A stretch of DNA of 64,000 bases, taken from the NCBI RefSeq assembly GCF_002008165.1, contig NZ_MRDM01000032.1, positions 186,001 through 250,000 of the forward strand, in the 5' to 3' direction. Shown piece after piece: positions 34,340 through 42,988 of this stretch; position 1 is the stretch's first letter, and each line of letters begins with the position of its first letter. A program made the position numbers and the translations under genes. The notes below the pieces were generated by a model that was given only the letters and a program-made list of their open reading frames with translations, made no database searches and had not been told where the DNA came from. Source of the DNA: Rhizobium laguerreae (GTDB taxonomy: Bacteria; Pseudomonadota; Alphaproteobacteria; Rhizobiales; Rhizobiaceae).

Positions 34340-35446
34340 TCAGCTTGCCAGTGTCGGCAGCAGCGACAGCATAACGCCTGCATCCGGCATCGGCAGGATG
34401 GCATCGACCTCGGCCGGCAGCAGGGTGCCGATCGCACTGTCGGCGTTGCCGGTGGCGGTCCCCAGCGGACCGCGGAAGCCGTGTCTCGTCCAGGCGAGTT
34501 CCTGGAGCTTCGGGCTCACCAGCGCTTCGATCAGCCGGTTGGCGTTCTCGTCGACGACGATCAGCGGATGCGCCGAATAGACGGTCGGGCGCGGATAGAG
34601 CACCACCGGCTTTGCGCCGGCACTCGCCTTGATGCGGTCCCAGCGTGCGGGATCGGCGAGGATCCATTCGACCAACTGGTTCTCATAACCGACGATCATC
34701 GGCTCGCCGCCGAGGCCGCCTGCGAGATACTGGTCGAAAAGTTTGCCTGACGACGGCGACTTGAAGCCCATGTTGCGGAAGATCGCCTGCACCTTGCCGC
34801 CGAAGGTGGCGAGATCGCCTGAAGTCGCGACATTGCCGCTGAAAAGGCTGAGCACCAGGCCTGCGAACATGAAGCCGGAATTGGAGCGGTTGGGATCGGT
34901 CGAGACGATGCGGGCACGGCCGTAGAGCGAATTGACGCCGAGCTTCGACCAGTCGGACCCGGCAAGGATCGCATCCAGCAAAGCCTTGAGGTCGAGCTGA
35001 TGATGGCCTTCGTTCGTCACCGTCACCAATCCCGCTTTCATCAGTCCATCGACGACGGGCTGCCAGGAATAGACGACGATCGGCGTGTTCAGCACGACGC
35101 GGTCGTTGCGGATGGAAATGCCGTTCTGCCTGGCGATATCGACCATGATCGAGGAGGACGGCCAGAGGAATTGCGGATGCTGCGACAGCAGCGCCTGTTC
35201 GCGGACCATCTCGACGGAGCCGGCGACACGGCTGCCCACCGTCAATCCGTATCCGCCGAGCGCCTTGATGACGTCGGGATCGGCCAGGAAGGCTTCCTTC
35301 TCGCCGCCGACGAAGCCGAACAGCGTCGTGCGGCTGCCGAGCAGGCCCTGCAATTCCGGCCGATCACGGACGGCGAAATAACCGCCGGTGCCGACGACGC
35401 CGGCTCCGAGCAGTCCCACTCCAAAGGCGCGACGAGAAAGGGCCAT
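34340..35446 (-). CDS. Tat-exported solute-binding-like protein of the telA operon
   Basis: This 368-residue protein begins MALSRRAFGVGLLGAG, a twin-arginine signal (Arg5-Arg6, then Phe8), so it is probably exported folded, or membrane-anchored by this segment. The remainder has the look of a type 2 periplasmic solute-binding fold: SVEMVREQALLSQHPQFLWPSS, DRVVLNTPIVVYSWQP, STDPNRSNSGFMFAGL and GGEPMIVGYENQLVEW. The last pieces parallel the N-terminal half of the VWA lipoprotein two genes upstream. No transporter genes accompany it. It is the fourth gene of telA-VWA-xpaC-SBP and shares one base with the xpaC-like stop. The ligand is unknown. Confidence 0.7.
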   Translation of the reverse strand: MALSRRAFGVGLLGAGVVGTGGYFAVRDRPELQGLLGSRTTLFGFVGGEKEAFLADPDVIKALGGYGLTVGSRVAGSVEMVREQALLSQHPQFLWPSSSIMVDIARQNGISIRNDRVVLNTPIVVYSWQPVVDGLMKAGLVTVTNEGHHQLDLKALLDAILAGSDWSKLGVNSLYGRARIVSTDPNRSNSGFMFAGLVLSLFSGNVATSGDLATFGGKVQAIFRNMGFKSPSSGKLFDQYLAGGLGGEPMIVGYENQLVEWILADPARWDRIKASAGAKPVVLYPRPTVYSAHPLIVVDENANRLIEALVSPKLQELAWTRHGFRGPLGTATGNADSAIGTLLPAEVDAILPMPDAGVMLSLLPTLAS

Positions 35447-36063
35447 CAGCGTCCGATATCCTCTTTAAGCGATGCCTGGATGAGGCGCAGATCGGTGTCG
35501 AGCGTGCCGAGTTCCTCATCGACCAGGCTGTCGGCATAATGGACGAAGGCCTCTTCGAGCTTGACCAGCACGCCGCGCACCTCTTCCAGCTGCTTGGAGT
35601 CTGGAACGCGCTTGGCCTCGATCACGGCAAAACCTTCCGCCACCTCGGCGGCACGCGGCAGATAATAGGAGAGGAACCGCCGTACCGCATTGGCGCTCTC
35701 GGGCTTGGCCTCGACCTTGCGAAAGACATCGGCGGCAATTTCGGCGAGATGCCGGACTGCGGCTGCCATCTGACGATCGCTTATCGTGTCGGCGGCAGTC
35801 TCCAGCCTCTGTGCAAAGGGAACGGCGGCCTCTAGCAGGTCGCGGGCAAAGGCGACGCGCCCGCTGCCGATGCTCTTGATATCGAGGCCTTCGAACAGCC
35901 GGCGCGGCGCGAGCAGAATGACGAGGCCGGCAAAGACCAGAAGGGCGATGATGGCGGCGATCCAGAAGGGCATGCCGGCTGCAAAGCTCAAGAGCGGCAC
36001 GGTGATTGCCGCAGCCAGTCCCGCCACGATCCAGTTGCCGTCATTGCCGAGCCAGTTGCGCAT
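35446..36063 (-). CDS. XpaC-like membrane protein (5-bromo-4-chloroindolyl phosphate hydrolysis family)
   Basis: The 205-residue protein has two adjacent membrane segments near the N-terminus (about 11-28 and 30-50) and a soluble helical C-terminal part with repeated heptads (FLSYYLPRAAEVAEGF, LEEVRGVLVKLEEAF). This matches the XpaC family, which in many bacteria is encoded next to TelA. The family name comes from a phenotype on a chromogenic phosphate and does not prove phosphatase activity. The ATG at 36063 lies 7 bp after the VWA gene; its stop overlaps the next start. Confidence 0.75.
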   Translation of the reverse strand: MRNWLGNDGNWIVAGLAAAITVPLLSFAAGMPFWIAAIIALLVFAGLVILLAPRRLFEGLDIKSIGSGRVAFARDLLEAAVPFAQRLETAADTISDRQMAAAVRHLAEIAADVFRKVEAKPESANAVRRFLSYYLPRAAEVAEGFAVIEAKRVPDSKQLEEVRGVLVKLEEAFVHYADSLVDEELGTLDTDLRLIQASLKEDIGR

Positions 36064-36070
36064 GACTGTC

Positions 36071-37639
36071 CTAATTGTAGCCTCGCGCGGTGCGGAAGGC
36101 GGTGGCGAGATCCGAACCGCCATCGAATACGCGCGCCGAGGTCAGCTTGGCGAGACTGTCGAGCTGGGTCTTGTCGGCATCGCCGAATGTGATGCCGAAG
36201 ATCGGCACATGCGGCTCCATCGCCTTCCATTCTCTGGTGAAGGGCTGGCTTTGATCATCGGACTTGCCGTCGGTCATGATGACGATGGCAGGCAGATAAG
36301 TCGAGAGCCCGTCGGTTCGGGCAATCTGCTGCAGAGCCCGTGCGGCGCAGGCATACATGTTCGTGCCGCCATTGGCCTTCTGCCGGGAAATCTCGTTCAG
36401 CAGCCCCTCCTGCTCCAGCGGATTTCCACTCGCCATGAAAGTGTTGCGCACGCTGCCGTCGAAGGGAATGACGATGATCTGATCGGCGGGCGACCATTGC
36501 ACCAGCACCTTGCTCGCCTCGTCGGGCGTCAACAGGAAACGCATCGCCTTCTGCAGCTGATCCTCGCCGTCACCCTGCATCGAACCGGAAAAATCGAGGC
36601 AGAGCGCGGTCAGGGACGGTTTGCGCAGCGCGGCCTGATAAAGGTTGAGCGCCTGGCGGATGACGCCCGCCTCCGGCATGCGGATTGCCGTCACCAGCCG
36701 GGCGGGATCGAAATTCCAGCTTGGCTCCGGCTTTGCGGCAACGCCGGTCAAGGGAATGCGCCGGCCGGTATCGGCGATGCGCTGCTGCACGGGGGCCGAG
36801 CTCAGATAGGCGAGCAGATCGTTGAAGAAGGTCTGGACTTCCGGCCCGCGGCCATGATCGACGAAACCGATAGGCGAATCCGCCATGGCCACACCATCGG
36901 CCGGATAGATCGCGTAAAGCGGTTCCTGCGACAGGGCGGCGAGCTTGTCGTTGGTTTCCTTCAGCACCGCCTCGTAATTCCACATCGCATCATAGATCGT
37001 GCCCTTGCCGGCGGATTCGACATAGAGATCGGCAAGCCAGCCGGAAGAGCCGGAAGAGCGCACGACACCTGACAGCAGCGACCGGACGCTCTCCTGGACG
37101 TGTTTGTCGTCGAGATCGCCGGGCTCGATCACCGGCTTGTTGCCGAGCGCGCTCGACAGCATGGCAAGATAGGCGCTGGCGCCCGAATTGGATTGCGTCG
37201 CCGAGGTCATCAGGAACTTCAGCGACCCGCTCTCGACCGCAGCGAGAATGTCCTTCATGAAGACGTCCTTGCCGATCCAGCCGAGCTGCTCGGCCTTCGA
37301 CCTGCGCACGCCCAAGACCACCGGCGTCTGGGCGATTGAGGTCAGGCTCTTGACGCGGCGCTTGGTGTCGAACATGTCGACCCAGGCGCTGGAGGCCGGC
37401 CAGACCGCATCCTGCGCGACGCCCTGGTCACTCTGCAGCGCCAGACCGATATCGAGCGTGCCTTCATATTTGAAGGTGCAGGTGGCGTTCTTCTGCTTGC
37501 AGAATTCTTCGACGATCGGCTGCAGAACGGTGTTCTCCGATCCCGATACGATCGAGAAATCCGGCCCCAGGGGATTGCAGCCGGCAAGGGGCAGAGCGGC
37601 AAGAAGTGCCAGGCCTGAAAGCAGTGCTCGCATCGTCAT
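36071..37639 (-). CDS. Lipoprotein with solute-binding and von Willebrand A domains
   Basis: This protein of about 522 residues has a lipoprotein signal with the lipobox LAGC (Cys at about residue 21). Next comes a solute-binding-like domain (SIVSGSENTVLQPIVEEFC at its start, TSATQSNSGASAYLAML later; about 25-330). A C-terminal VWA domain follows, with the MIDAS motif DFSGS near residue 350, a threonine in NGGTNMYAC and an aspartate in IVIMTDGKSDD. All MIDAS elements are present, so metal-dependent ligand binding is likely. The ATG at 37639 is chosen; a GTG at 37651 overlaps the telA stop as GTGA. The partner is unknown. Confidence 0.75.
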   Translation of the reverse strand: MTMRALLSGLALLAALPLAGCNPLGPDFSIVSGSENTVLQPIVEEFCKQKNATCTFKYEGTLDIGLALQSDQGVAQDAVWPASSAWVDMFDTKRRVKSLTSIAQTPVVLGVRRSKAEQLGWIGKDVFMKDILAAVESGSLKFLMTSATQSNSGASAYLAMLSSALGNKPVIEPGDLDDKHVQESVRSLLSGVVRSSGSSGWLADLYVESAGKGTIYDAMWNYEAVLKETNDKLAALSQEPLYAIYPADGVAMADSPIGFVDHGRGPEVQTFFNDLLAYLSSAPVQQRIADTGRRIPLTGVAAKPEPSWNFDPARLVTAIRMPEAGVIRQALNLYQAALRKPSLTALCLDFSGSMQGDGEDQLQKAMRFLLTPDEASKVLVQWSPADQIIVIPFDGSVRNTFMASGNPLEQEGLLNEISRQKANGGTNMYACAARALQQIARTDGLSTYLPAIVIMTDGKSDDQSQPFTREWKAMEPHVPIFGITFGDADKTQLDSLAKLTSARVFDGGSDLATAFRTARGYN

Positions 37640-37647
37640 CTTGCCGA

Positions 37648-38724
37648 TCACGCTTGGGTCATCGCCTTCTTGAGTTCGATCGTCATCTGCTCCATCTGCT
37701 GTTCGGCGAGCGCCCGCTTGCGGCGTCCCTCCTCCTGAACCTGCAGCACGCCTGATATCGTATCGATCAGATCCCTGTTCGCCTTGGCGAGCGTGTCGAT
37801 ATCGACGATGCCGCGCTGCGACTGCTGCTCGATTGCGATCGCCTGGTCTTTCATCATCTTGGATGCCTGGCGGATCATATCGTTGGTGGCGTCGGTCACC
37901 GCCTTCTGCAGGTCGAGCGCCGATTTCTGCCGCGTCAAGCCGAGCAGGATCACCATCTTCTGCTTCCAGGCCGGCACCGTCAGCGTCGAAGTCGCCTGCA
38001 GATTCTCGATCAGCGTCTCATCGCCCGCCTGAACGATGCGGATCTGCGGCAATTGCTGGATGCCGAGCTGACGGGCCTGCTGCAGGTAGAAGACCCGCTT
38101 TTCCAGCCGGTCGAGCGCCTGCAGGCTGTCCTGATAGGTCTGTGCTTCCAGCATGCCGCCGCCGGGGCCGGTCGCCGCCGCCTCGGCTTGCGCCTTCAGC
38201 CTCGGCAGATCGACGCTGCGGAAACGCTCGGCGAAAGTCTTGCCGGCCTGAACATAGGCCTCGAGCCGCATGATCGATTGCCTGGTTTCCTCATGCAGGT
38301 CGTCGAGCAGCGCAATGTCGCGCCTCAGCGTGTCCTTATGACGGTCGAGTTCCAGGCCGATCCGGTCGATCTGGCCGGCCACGTCTTCGAACTCCGCCTT
38401 GAAGCGTTCGAGCCGGGCCTTGGCCGAGAGAAACATGCGGCTGAGGAAACCCTTATCCTTCAACGATGCCGGATCGAGGCTTTTCGATTTGAGGATGATG
38501 TCGGTCAGCAGGCGGCCGACATCGCCGAGGTCCTTGTTGCGGACTTCGCGCAGGATCTTGTCGGCATAATCGCTGACCGCCTGCTGGGCGCGGTCGCCAT
38601 AGACCGAGATGCCGGCACGGTCGGTGATGTTGATGCTATCGGAAATGCGGGCAATTTCCGCCGGATCGGCGACGACAACCGACAGGGCGGCATTCTGAAC
38701 AGTCGCGAGATCGGTGTCGGCCAT
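37648..38724 (-). CDS. telA: TelA-family (toxic anion resistance) protein
   Basis: The 358-residue protein has the TelA pattern: GDRAQQAVSDYADKILREVRNKDLGDVGRLLTDI near the N-terminus, a helical middle (RDIALLDDLHEETRQSIMRLEAYVQAG), and VPAWKQKMVILLGLTRQKSALDLQKAVTDATNDM near the C-terminus. TelA is named for tellurite resistance, but its biochemistry is unresolved. It heads the four-gene operon. I chose the ATG at 38724 over a TTG at 38739. No TerC, TerD or TerZ gene is nearby, so this is not a full ter cluster. Confidence 0.85.
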   Translation of the reverse strand: MADTDLATVQNAALSVVVADPAEIARISDSINITDRAGISVYGDRAQQAVSDYADKILREVRNKDLGDVGRLLTDIILKSKSLDPASLKDKGFLSRMFLSAKARLERFKAEFEDVAGQIDRIGLELDRHKDTLRRDIALLDDLHEETRQSIMRLEAYVQAGKTFAERFRSVDLPRLKAQAEAAATGPGGGMLEAQTYQDSLQALDRLEKRVFYLQQARQLGIQQLPQIRIVQAGDETLIENLQATSTLTVPAWKQKMVILLGLTRQKSALDLQKAVTDATNDMIRQASKMMKDQAIAIEQQSQRGIVDIDTLAKANRDLIDTISGVLQVQEEGRRKRALAEQQMEQMTIELKKAMTQA

Positions 38725-38914
38725 GGTTCGGGCTTTCAAGCTTGCGATGCGTAATGGCTACGCAGTCTAGCAGATAGACGTCATCGCAATGGCTTGGCCG
38801 CCAGGATCGCACCGACCCGAAAAGCAGGACGACAGACGGCGACTCAGTCATCGCTGATCGCCGAACCATAGTGAATTTTATGATACAGTTTTATGACAGG
38901 CGAGATCTCGTCGC

Positions 38915-39751
38915 CTACTTGCAAACCTCGGCCTTGCGGTCGAGCAGCTCCAGCTTGGCGAGCTTGCCGGTCAGGACGAAATCACCGTAATCCATCGTCA
39001 GATCGCGGGTAATGCCGTTCTCATAGAGCTTGAAGGACATGCGGTAGACCGGCAACGCATCCGATTTCGCACTTTCGTTGAAATAGGCGATCGTCACCGG
39101 CCAGAAGGCCGTCTTGGAGAAGGCGCCGGCATTGCCGGCATCGGCTTCCTCGGCGATCGGCGTCTCCTGCTTGCCGACGATCGTGGTCGTCGCCAGCGAC
39201 TTGTCGCCGTCGTCCGAACCGTCGAAGACGCGCGCCTCGAAGAAGCGCTTGCCGTCCTTGGCGTGCTGGATCACATCGAGCATATGTTCCGTGGGAAAAC
39301 GGCTTTCTAAAAGCTGCAGCTCGCGGCTCGCCGGCTGCTTGAGATCGACCTTGACACCATCAGGCTGGTCCTGCGCCGCACCGTTGACCTCTTTATCGAG
39401 CTGCTCGTCGGTGAAGGATTTGGTGTCGAAAGTGAACTTGCCGTCCTTCAGGTTCTCGAAGGTCTTTGTCTGCTGATCGCTGACACGCACGCTGTCGCCG
39501 GTGTCGATCTGCGTCACGAAGCGGAAATTGGTGGTAAAGCCCTGGCAATAGCTGCCGTCGAACTCATAGACCATGCGACCGTACATGGCGGCGATGCCGG
39601 AGCGGTCCGAGGCATCCTTCAATTCCAGATCGTAGACCGCGCGATGTGCGACGAGGCCGGTCGCGATCGCAGCGCTAACCGCAGGCGCAGCCGCCCATGC
39701 ATTGGCGGAAACGCTGGCGAGAAGCAGAGCGACAAGACTCGATCGGAACAT
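38915..39751 (-). CDS. eipB: EipB-family periplasmic envelope-integrity protein (DUF1849)
   Basis: This 278-residue protein has a cleavable signal peptide (about 1-21, ending ANAWA) and then HRAVYDLELKDASDRSGIAAMYGRMVYEFDG, as in EipB. In Brucella this alphaproteobacterial protein forms a beta-spiral and supports cell-envelope integrity. The two cysteines expected to form its disulfide are visible, one in GSYCQGF and one in the C-terminal EVCK. It is divergent from ridA and immediately upstream of the telA operon, though in the same direction with its own 163-bp gap. Confidence 0.88.
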   Translation of the reverse strand: MFRSSLVALLLASVSANAWAAAPAVSAAIATGLVAHRAVYDLELKDASDRSGIAAMYGRMVYEFDGSYCQGFTTNFRFVTQIDTGDSVRVSDQQTKTFENLKDGKFTFDTKSFTDEQLDKEVNGAAQDQPDGVKVDLKQPASRELQLLESRFPTEHMLDVIQHAKDGKRFFEARVFDGSDDGDKSLATTTIVGKQETPIAEEADAGNAGAFSKTAFWPVTIAYFNESAKSDALPVYRMSFKLYENGITRDLTMDYGDFVLTGKLAKLELLDRKAEVCK

Positions 39752-39887
39752 TCATTAACTCCTGTTGGACTCGGTCGCCATGTTATAAGAACGCTTTCGG
39801 CCAAATCGAGGCTCGAAACTGTCATATTGAAGAATCTAGTCTTGATGCATAATTTTTGAAGAATTGACAACAAAAGCGGAGACGAAA

Positions 39888-40358
39888 ATGCCCGATGAAA
39901 TTGCGGCTCGCCTGATTGAGATGGGGATAACCCTTCCCGAGGCCGCAGCACCTGCTGCAAATTACGTTCCCTATGTGATCAGCGGCAATCTTCTCTACAT
40001 CTCCGGCCAGCTGCCGCTCGAAGGCGGCAAGGTCACTGTCTCGGGCCATCTCGGCAAGACCGTCGACGTTGCAAGGGGGCAGCGCGGCGCCGAACTCTGC
40101 GCCATCAACATCCTTGCCCAGGCGAAGGCCGCACTTGGCGGCGATCTCGGCCGTATCCGGCGCGTCATCAAGCTGAACGGCTTCGTCGCCTCGGCGCCCG
40201 ACTTCGTCGAGCAGCATCTCGTCATCAACGGCGCTTCGAACCTGATTGCCGGCGTGCTTGGCGAAGCCGGCAAACATGCGCGTGCCGCCGTCGGCATGGC
40301 GGCCCTGCCGCTGAATGCCGCCGTCGAGATAGACGCTATCATGGAAATCGCAAAATGA
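39888..40358 (+). CDS. RidA-family protein
   Basis: The 156-residue protein belongs to the YjgF/YER057c/UK114 family, which includes enamine/imine deaminases. It shows NLLYISGQLPLEGGKV near residue 40 and VIKLNGFVASAPDF in the middle. The canonical arginine of RidA's IPGTRPA-type motif is not evident, since the corresponding stretch reads HARAAVGMAALPLNAAVEID, so this is probably a divergent subgroup in which RidA deaminase activity should not be assumed. GGAG precedes the ATG at 39888; a TTG at 39864 is less likely. It overlaps the next gene by 4 bp. Confidence 0.85.
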   Translation: MPDEIAARLIEMGITLPEAAAPAANYVPYVISGNLLYISGQLPLEGGKVTVSGHLGKTVDVARGQRGAELCAINILAQAKAALGGDLGRIRRVIKLNGFVASAPDFVEQHLVINGASNLIAGVLGEAGKHARAAVGMAALPLNAAVEIDAIMEIAK

Positions 40359-41074
40359 CCAATGTTGCCTGGATCAGGGAACTGCCGGTCGCCCACCGCG
40401 GCTATCACGACCTCAACACGCATGTCTGGGAAAACACGCTTTCGGCCTTCTCGCGCGCTGTCGAAGCGGGCTTTGCGATCGAATGCGACCTGCACTATGC
40501 CTCCGACGGCGTGCCGGTCATCTTTCACGACGAGGACCTGCAGCGCCTGTGCAATCTCAACGGCGACATCCGCGAGCGCACCTCCCGGGAACTCGGACTG
40601 ATCGCCGTTGGCGGCACGAGCGACAAGGTGCCGACGCTGCGCCAGCTTCTCGATCTCGTCGAAGGCAAGGTGCCACTGGTGCTGGAGCTCAAGGGGCGCG
40701 AGGCCGATGACGAAGGTTTCGCCGAAGCTGTGCTCGAGGTCCTCGAAGGCTATGAGGGCAAGGTGGCGCTGATGAGCTTCGACCACTGGCTGCTGCGCGA
40801 CCTGAAGGCGCTTGGCTCACCCTACCCGCTCGGGCTGACCGCCAACGGCAACACGCCGGAAGAGTTCAAGACGCATGAAAAGGCGATGGAGATCGGTCTC
40901 GATTTCATCTCTTATTATTATGACGACCTGCCGAATGCCTTCATCACCGGCGAACGCGAAAAGGGCATTCCCGTCATCACCTGGACGGTGCGTGACGAAG
41001 AGGCGCGCCGACGCACATTCGCCAATGCAGACCAGATGACCTTCGAAGGCTTCGATCCGCGTGCGACTGCTTGA
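40355..41074 (+). CDS. Glycerophosphodiester phosphodiesterase
   Basis: This 239-residue TIM-barrel enzyme has VAHRGYHDLNTHVWENTLSAF, the GDPD opening with the catalytic histidine, then FAIECDLHYASDGVPVIFHDEDLQRLC with metal ligands and the second histidine. KVPLVLELKG follows. No signal peptide is visible, so it is cytoplasmic, as UgpQ is. It probably hydrolyses glycerophosphodiesters from phospholipid turnover. Coupled by ATGA overlap to the RidA-like gene. Confidence 0.92.
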   Translation: MTNVAWIRELPVAHRGYHDLNTHVWENTLSAFSRAVEAGFAIECDLHYASDGVPVIFHDEDLQRLCNLNGDIRERTSRELGLIAVGGTSDKVPTLRQLLDLVEGKVPLVLELKGREADDEGFAEAVLEVLEGYEGKVALMSFDHWLLRDLKALGSPYPLGLTANGNTPEEFKTHEKAMEIGLDFISYYYDDLPNAFITGEREKGIPVITWTVRDEEARRRTFANADQMTFEGFDPRATA

Positions 41075-41092
41075 CGCTCGCTTTTTGGCCAA

Positions 41093-41210
41093 GATCATGC
41101 GCAGACTGCTGCATAACTCCTTAAATCGGATCCATTTGAGGATAAATTATGCAGCAACTCAAAGTGTTACAGCGTCCTTTGCGCGTCTGAAAAGACGCGC
41201 GGCGCTGTAA
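41093..41210. repeat. Rhizobial intergenic palindromic repeat
   Basis: The segment contains nested inverted repeats: TTACAGCG (41167) pairing with CGCTGTAA (41203), and GCGCGTCT-GAAA-AGACGCGC inside. To the left, TGCTGCATAA (41108) is matched by TTATGCAGCA (41147). A degenerate, shortened version of the same element is at 58859-58902. It lies in the gap before the FemAB-like gene and may also act as a transcript terminator. Confidence 0.65.
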
Positions 41211-41253
41211 GGCAGAGCCGAGACTATCCTCCCACAGGCTTCGCATTTGTCCC

Positions 41254-42444
41254 ATGACTGATGAATTATCCATTCGCGTAGAACGCTCCTTCACCGCGAT
41301 TTCCCCGGAGAGCTGGTCCAGGCTTTCCGGGGCGTCGAAGACCTGCACTGCGATTGCCTACAACCCTTTCGTTTCGCACGCCTTTTTATCGTCGCTGGAG
41401 GAATCCGGCTCCGCCGACGCCGAGACCGGATGGCTCGGCCACCATCTGCTGCTCGAGACCGGGCGCGGCGAATTGATCGGCGCCCTGCCCGGCTATCTCA
41501 AGAACCACAGCCAGGGCGAATATGTCTTCGACCATGGCTGGGCCGACGCATTCGAGCGGGCCGGCGGGCGCTATTATCCCAAACTTCAGTGCTCGATCCC
41601 GTTCACCCCGGCGACAGGCCCGCGGCTTCTTGTCGCCGAAGGGCTGCAGCGGCTGCCGGTCCAGAGCGCGATCGCCGAAAGTCTGAAGGAGGTGGTGCGC
41701 CGGCTCGGCATCTCCTCGGCCCATATCACCTTCGTGCCGGACGAAGAGATCGGCGTCTTCGAGATGGACGGCTATCTGCACCGCACCGACCAGCAGTTCC
41801 ATTTCATCAATGACGGCTATGCCGATCACGAGGATTTTCTCGAAACGCTTGCCTCGCGCAAACGCAAGGCGTTGCGCAAGGAGCGTCGCGCCGCCCTCGA
41901 AAACGGTATCAGCATCGACTGGCTGACCGGCCGCGACCTGACGGAACGCATCTGGGACCAGTTCTTCAAGTTTTACATGGATACCGGCGGGCGCAAGTGG
42001 GGCCGGCCCTACCTCACCCGTAAGTTCTATTCGCTAATCGGCGAACGCATGGCCGACGATATCCTGCTCGTCATGGCCAAACGCGACGGGCGCTATATCG
42101 CCGGCGCGATCAATTTCATCGGCGGCGATACGCTCTACGGTCGTCACTGGGGCTGCATCGAGGATCATCCCTTCCTGCATTTCGAGGTCTGCTATCACCA
42201 GGCGATCGACTTCGCCCTTTCGAAAGGGCTGAAACGTGTCGAGGCCGGCGCCCAGGGCGAACACAAGCTCGCCCGCGGTTACCTGCCGGTGACGACGCAT
42301 TCCGCCCATTATGTCGCGCATGCCGGCCTTCGCCGGGCGATCGGCGACTATCTCGCCCGCGAGCGCGCCGATGTCGAACAGATGAGCGAGTTGCTGACCG
42401 AGCACAGCCCTTTCCGCAAGGGTGAGCGCCAGCAGGAGGATTGA
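41254..42444 (+). CDS. FemAB-like / GNAT-fold peptidoglycan-related protein (COG3146 type)
   Basis: This 396-residue protein shows the PF04339-type pattern: AYNPFVSHAFLSSLEESGSA near the N-terminus, then HGWADAFERAGGRYYPKLQCSIPFTPATG, SRKRKALRKERR and HWGCIEDHPFLHFEVCYHQAID with EAGAQGEHKLARGY. These proteins have a double GNAT fold related to FemAB amino-acyl transferases, but the reaction in Gram-negative bacteria is unknown. It is followed by a HIT-family gene after 55 bp. Confidence 0.85.
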   Translation: MTDELSIRVERSFTAISPESWSRLSGASKTCTAIAYNPFVSHAFLSSLEESGSADAETGWLGHHLLLETGRGELIGALPGYLKNHSQGEYVFDHGWADAFERAGGRYYPKLQCSIPFTPATGPRLLVAEGLQRLPVQSAIAESLKEVVRRLGISSAHITFVPDEEIGVFEMDGYLHRTDQQFHFINDGYADHEDFLETLASRKRKALRKERRAALENGISIDWLTGRDLTERIWDQFFKFYMDTGGRKWGRPYLTRKFYSLIGERMADDILLVMAKRDGRYIAGAINFIGGDTLYGRHWGCIEDHPFLHFEVCYHQAIDFALSKGLKRVEAGAQGEHKLARGYLPVTTHSAHYVAHAGLRRAIGDYLARERADVEQMSELLTEHSPFRKGERQQED

Positions 42445-42499
42445 CGCCGCCGCACCGGCCGCGCTACCCGGATAATCTGGAAACGAGGAGATTTTCGCG

Positions 42500-42931
42500 A
42501 TGACCAACCCTGCCGCTTATGACGACAACAACATCTTCGCCAAGATCCTGCGCGGTGAAATCCCCTCGCACCGGATCTACGAGGACGAGTATACCATCGC
42601 CTTCATGGATGTGATGCCGCAGGCGCCGGGCCACGTGCTCGTCGTTCCGAAGGCGGGGTCGCGCAACATTCTCGATGCCGATCCAGCCACCCTCACCCAG
42701 GCGATCACCGTGGTCCAGAAGGTCGCCAAGGCGGTCAAGGACGTCTTCGATGCCGACGGTGTGTTCATCGCCCAATTCAACGAACCGGCCGCCGGGCAAA
42801 CGGTGTTCCATCTGCATTTCCACGTCATCCCGCGCCATGAGGGCACCGCCCTCAAGCCGCATTCCGGCACGATGGAGGACGGCGCCGTGCTTGCCGGCAA
42901 TGCCGAAAAGATCAGAGCAGCGCTGGGGTAA
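42500..42931 (+). CDS. HIT-family nucleotide-binding protein
   Basis: The 143-residue protein starts DNNIFAKILRGEIPSHRIYEDEYTIAFMD, as in bacterial HinT-like proteins, and has the histidine triad HLHFHVIPRH near residue 104. The usual activity is hydrolysis of adenosine phosphoramidates. GAGGAG precedes the ATG. It is somewhat longer at the C-terminus than E. coli HinT. Confidence 0.92.
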   Translation: MTNPAAYDDNNIFAKILRGEIPSHRIYEDEYTIAFMDVMPQAPGHVLVVPKAGSRNILDADPATLTQAITVVQKVAKAVKDVFDADGVFIAQFNEPAAGQTVFHLHFHVIPRHEGTALKPHSGTMEDGAVLAGNAEKIRAALG

Positions 42932-42988
42932 GGTCAACCCCTGTCGATTTGAGAGAATTCAATCCAGACAATTATTTGGAACAAGATC

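Noticed and set aside
37648..38724. Calling the telA operon a full tellurite-resistance (ter) cluster
   Set aside because: Only TelA has a link to the name, and TerB, TerC, TerD and TerZ are absent from the window.
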